DNA from: Smittium culicis
Taxonomy: Eukaryota > Kickxellomycota > Harpellomycetes > Harpellales > Legeriomycetaceae
Assembly: GCA_001970855.1 (NCBI GenBank)
Contig: LSSN01006072.1
Span: forward strand, 1-31,823
Length of the DNA stretch: 31,823 nt
Direction: 5' to 3'
Below the pieces are notes generated by a model. It saw nothing but the letters and a program-made list of their open reading frames with translations. It was not told the origin of the DNA and searched no databases. Positions 30,501-31,823 of this stretch are shown piece by piece. Numbering within the stretch: the first letter of the stretch is position 1; each line of letters begins with the position of its first letter. Made by a program: the position numbers and the translations under genes.

Positions 30501-31823
30501 ATTTTAGTTTCTAAACCGCCGCCAATACTATCAAAATCTGACACTACTGGTGATTCTTCTTTTGCTACATCACTTAAGCCTAATAAAGAATCAGAATTGA
30601 AATTGAAATCGCCTGCCAAGACTACCAAAAAAACTATTTCAAAATCGCGCAAACAAGTTATCTCAAAAACGCCCTTGAAATCTTCCACCAAAGCCAGCAC
30701 AAAATCTCTTCCAAGCCCCTTCACCAAATCAACCAAGGTTACACCTTATAGCACTTTACACAAGGGAGTATCAAGCGATCTAGATAACTCATTATCTGAA
30801 AAGCTTATTAAATCAGCTACAAAAACTTTAACAAACGATTCATCAAAAGTATCTGCGGCACATACTTCAAACCCATCGAAAGATGTTCACACTAAAGCCG
30901 CTCTATCCACTAAAAGCAATTTACCATTAAGGCCTATATCAAACTCTATTGATAGAACTTTAGTAAAGACAAATTTCAGTTCAGCGCTAGAAACGCCAAC
31001 AAAGACACCAACAAGGGCTGCCACGAAGAGGATAGCTAAACTCAATGCAAATGAGCTGTTAAGTGAAAACGAGGACATTATCAGAGGAAGAGCTTTGAGG
31101 CCAAGATTGACAAATGAATTTGATGGCGCAGCGACCAGCTATGAAGTAAATAAAAGAAATGGGAAAACTCCAGCTAGGAGGAGAAGGAGGAGGAGCAGTC
31201 CATCGACAGTATCTGAACCAGGAAGTGTTTTGAGGGCAACGAACAAAAGCCCTAAAAATTTTGGACTTAGAAAAAGCGAGATTGTTCAAGACGATAGCGT
31301 GTTATACGATAGCGACGAGAGCGATTCTGGGATCAGCTTGAATATAGAGAAGCTATTAGAGATTGAGAATATGGATGACGCAACTTTTGCTGGATCACTC
31401 AGGGATGACTTTTTTGGCGAATTTTCTAATAGCCAAACAGGAAACCGGGGACCATTTTGTAATAATCTGGGTAGTATGAATAATAGTATATTGAATAGGT
31501 TACCAACCTTGAGCGATGTTTTCGGTAGCCCTTCAGAAGCAGCGGCAATTGACCGCGTGCACTGTAGATCAGCGGACATTGGGCCGAAAGCGATTTTCAA
31601 AGGTACAGGGATAGGAAAGGTGAAGAAAACGTTCAATAAGCGAAAAGTTGCGGGTAATGAGCATGCGATAGAGAAAAAGTTCAAAGCGGCGCTACGGGTA
31701 GACCTCGGGTCACCAACACGCAGCAACTTGTTCCACTTGAACAAGACGATTAAAGAGGCGCGAATCGTGCCTGGAGTGAGGATTGGTACGCCGGCAGCGA
31801 GCAAAGGAGATGGTCCTAGACTG
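24537..31823 (+). CDS. Giant BRCT-domain protein, Rap1-like N-terminus; 3' end beyond window
   Basis: One frame stays open for 2,429 codons from ATG 24537 to the last base, so the stop lies outside. Residues 1-90 look like a BRCT domain of the Rap1/TERF2IP type: an N-terminal strand (KILVDSSGNPVNFYL), the turn YGGIV (36-40), VVLSD (51-55), then YYSTDYVYDCITNNSLLDL (66-84), matching the family's 'S-T-x-Y-I-x-D-C-x-x-x-x-x-L-x-L' end. The rest is low in complexity: Ser/Asn/Pro-rich first, then Asn/Glu/Asp-rich, then Lys/Ser/Thr-rich with basic patches (NKRGRSNKK near 1441, a run of six Arg at 2214-2219). Only one Trp is seen in the whole frame, and no Myb domain, which true Rap1 proteins carry. 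A nuclear scaffold or telomere/chromatin role is inference. The gene is certain; the BRCT subtype is moderate. Confidence 0.8.
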   Translation, partial: MINFNKILVDSSGNPVNFYLHSVKNFNYLKNFIESYGGIVKLKYKDSDNIVVLSDSQINKHFKVPYYSTDYVYDCITNNSLLDLNKYKIGPDNSTIDSSLFSSDFNYPVENSLPIDFLSKPLLKPPFLRNKPPLSYHKAVSFSSSDTNQFIPKFSIPKHKISSPKFQRSTSNSSTASKRKKIPFKKSLSSFAESQNKWKITTKPTLPNKSPPSTPINPSLSPAHNSNSNPNHNFAINTSLKFNLHDSPISINSENYTSNSPPKPQIISTFNKAPQIDFGLDPDDRFSDYILSSKSVPLLNIDKNTSFIDDSNSNHSNSDSSSFSSFLPPKSFDFRSPPNSSPHNSSTNSSPHNSSNNSSRPNSSTNSSPHQSPKLKISSFDNNTSPLHLSTNDSISLSIDSNSLLDDQSSLFKIPSKISDFNDFGSEFNYDFDTEESDIFFSHPVSNNSNPYLDKLVGSIPPGSIFNDLSININSNSNLNQFSPENKNHSISSISSFSDLKTNISHNSPLSNISDPKLTKKTSALSLLPTDNNLTQNNSDKIISPEPNKSSHSTSPQSNDSSINTNNPSQHQQSNVVSPTISNNTPKNPTKSKMPLSKLVESYNNYRLKKQLRLSNNIINKNSELISNSHSTIQPNLVSTTTNEPRSVENHNSIQNNNLHNIQTLNPPQQTLNTDSSNNCQTLNSLNQLQYTAINLNQTPSKNYLHTQNVYNLIVPDHISSQQNPNSAENNLLAQLNSQKNIDPIFPTNIGSSLSALEKSTQVLSEFIMQNSNSSFSNPISANSTSISFNSITSNYNISTGQNISISKNSSKSLLSSDIDYTFENIGKVSLSNDALAQDETPVLNKSTHNSSPGLNISSLDNNVPYTFENIVINTTQSLPTDCSETESPVIFTCNSKDVIHYDGSNVSKSDIKLDKEKTTLHEIDKDSIPASITTTRLESNIQSIYTFQSTPSSSENVKTSKSQSFDVSRTNNDVSLNSFIEEDPISTLDIRINTDSNSETIKSPLSPFKVPVESKLISNKDTIDVESRHPDFIFPKISRFNEHKENDTSSDNDNETLLISKASAINLLESNDYQAPDSILNPLPLDASTPNDGNRDLAFMEMSSTFSSNFSISECIESSNKKSDFSQIHNLFNSENETENGAKDEAANQTQNEAAKSRKYETKIQAENEAEIEAANETQNEAAKSRKYEISIESVNILDTTHKEVDRSKDNIDSLTYRPKENDIDSSTNRTIEAESQNEAQGYNKVDVSFQQETNTDIENMDEPEEYVVKDGEINETEIEDTIPSQQETKIESQKSTGVEIDNSEIIETQEKPEIEAEKAHIVQVKGADLESCTENTKNMSSLIKKIEIDISKECIPINIDLNFAEPIPFNKNSFINQEVISIEEDDNLSSQTNERSFPHRYKTRSASKIKISENTKKSKSKASKNKKHNSPDNDLRSKKNKRGRSNKKNFIELISSDHEVQAENHPLENNSYTLESPSLREVLSNSSDNCALSTLTSNLDINYNPNQSPVNNHHATINDLDPVSESLESQILIEDQVSCDKQSDSHNNIFDTANSTNPIISNKSDISSIDSSVNNEITPLSVINTENEVCQINDDPMYQKFSSSDISPEHINKYNFTGKSPNIDIYNSSHELQPDENVEIISLSEIKNEMNERKSELDSISELVFLNVIRNVSIEAEAPFRVEKFNFEINADGNRSDLVLQDSIEKNPNSNIKEQTKLLNLDNVEHQEADYILGSNNPSINPNFDSRGDNLLSSRNLESDENQNSASIANQVDNLEFSDPSADDQFRIDFADDLDLGNNLGQTPLIIDKNFNNSAKIIMPYPANDKIRIKINKKSKIPRRKKIKIIGLDLKRKLKINVGKINSFKSIIKRPRNELSNFSNNKSNDALIKKITAIYNKKPTASDKKTPVISNRKLDKISLKKNFESPNNTSSKAKIKLPSKPSKRLAKKVIRQAESNIKKPKTAGISISVLANTASVIPKTLHKSPIILVSKPPPILSKSDTTGDSSFATSLKPNKESELKLKSPAKTTKKTISKSRKQVISKTPLKSSTKASTKSLPSPFTKSTKVTPYSTLHKGVSSDLDNSLSEKLIKSATKTLTNDSSKVSAAHTSNPSKDVHTKAALSTKSNLPLRPISNSIDRTLVKTNFSSALETPTKTPTRAATKRIAKLNANELLSENEDIIRGRALRPRLTNEFDGAATSYEVNKRNGKTPARRRRRRSSPSTVSEPGSVLRATNKSPKNFGLRKSEIVQDDSVLYDSDESDSGISLNIEKLLEIENMDDATFAGSLRDDFFGEFSNSQTGNRGPFCNNLGSMNNSILNRLPTLSDVFGSPSEAAAIDRVHCRSADIGPKAIFKGTGIGKVKKTFNKRKVAGNEHAIEKKFKAALRVDLGSPTRSNLFHLNKTIKEARIVPGVRIGTPAASKGDGPRL
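25566..25646 (+). repeat. 27-bp tandem repeat, three units, within the BRCT gene
   Basis: Three 27-bp units encode NSSTNSSPH, NSSNNSSRP and NSSTNSSPH (from residue 344), preceded by a partial unit NSSPH. The repeats keep the frame and are pyrimidine-rich on the coding strand. Confidence 0.85.
27972..28139 (+). repeat. 84-bp tandem duplication within the BRCT gene
   Basis: Two 28-codon units start at 27972 and 28056. Their first 17 residues are nearly identical (EAANQTQNEAAKSRKYE and EAANETQNEAAKSRKYE) and then diverge. This is an in-frame expansion of an acidic, Glu/Ala-rich segment around residues 1146-1200 that may be helical. Confidence 0.85.

Noticed and set aside
30002..30736. 244-residue minus-strand ORF
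   Set aside because: It is antisense to the Lys-rich part of the BRCT gene; its Leu/Phe-rich composition is the mirror of AAA/AAT/TCA codons and matches no family. The same applies to 28466-28855 and 31286-31804.

Overview
The window looks like AT-rich nuclear DNA of a fungus, most likely an early-diverging lineage (inference). Three of its four genes have readable eukaryotic identities. One gene has a spliceosomal GT-AG intron. The transposon relics are of types typical of fungi: DIRS-like tyrosine-recombinase retroelements and an endonuclease-bearing LINE. There are no ribosome-binding sites, operons, tRNA genes or CRISPR arrays. The intact genes use the standard code and normal stops.

Layout. 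The left 18 kb is a transposon graveyard, with all readable relics on the plus strand. DIRS relic 1 (about 905-5800) retains Gag-like, reverse transcriptase, RNase H and tyrosine recombinase remnants, and its RNase H is split by a segment of about 0.79 kb. A LINE relic (about 6430-11660) retains a possible ORF1, endonuclease, reverse transcriptase and C-terminal remnants. DIRS relic 2 (about 13834-17560) has Gag-like, RT and RNase H parts and a fading recombinase start. AT-rich stretches with no readable genes separate them. All three carry many stops and frameshifts and are not functional.

The right 13 kb is a gene island with four genes in alternating orientation. They are a TPMT-family SAM-dependent methyltransferase (minus, 18476-19099), an Rtf2 replication-termination factor homologue with one intron (plus, 19899-20917), a Glo3/ArfGAP2-3-type Arf GTPase-activating protein (minus, 21232-22761), and a very large open frame running off the right edge (plus, 24537 to at least 31823). 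That last frame begins with a BRCT-like domain resembling the N-terminal domain of the telomere protein Rap1, followed by more than 2,300 residues of low-complexity, probably disordered sequence.

These genes serve unrelated pathways (small-molecule methylation, replication fork control, COPI vesicle traffic, probable chromatin or telomere biology), so they do not form a functional cluster. I found no convincing new multi-gene system. The observations most worth following are the giant BRCT protein, the insertion that splits the RNase H of DIRS relic 1, and several repeat or hairpin structures.
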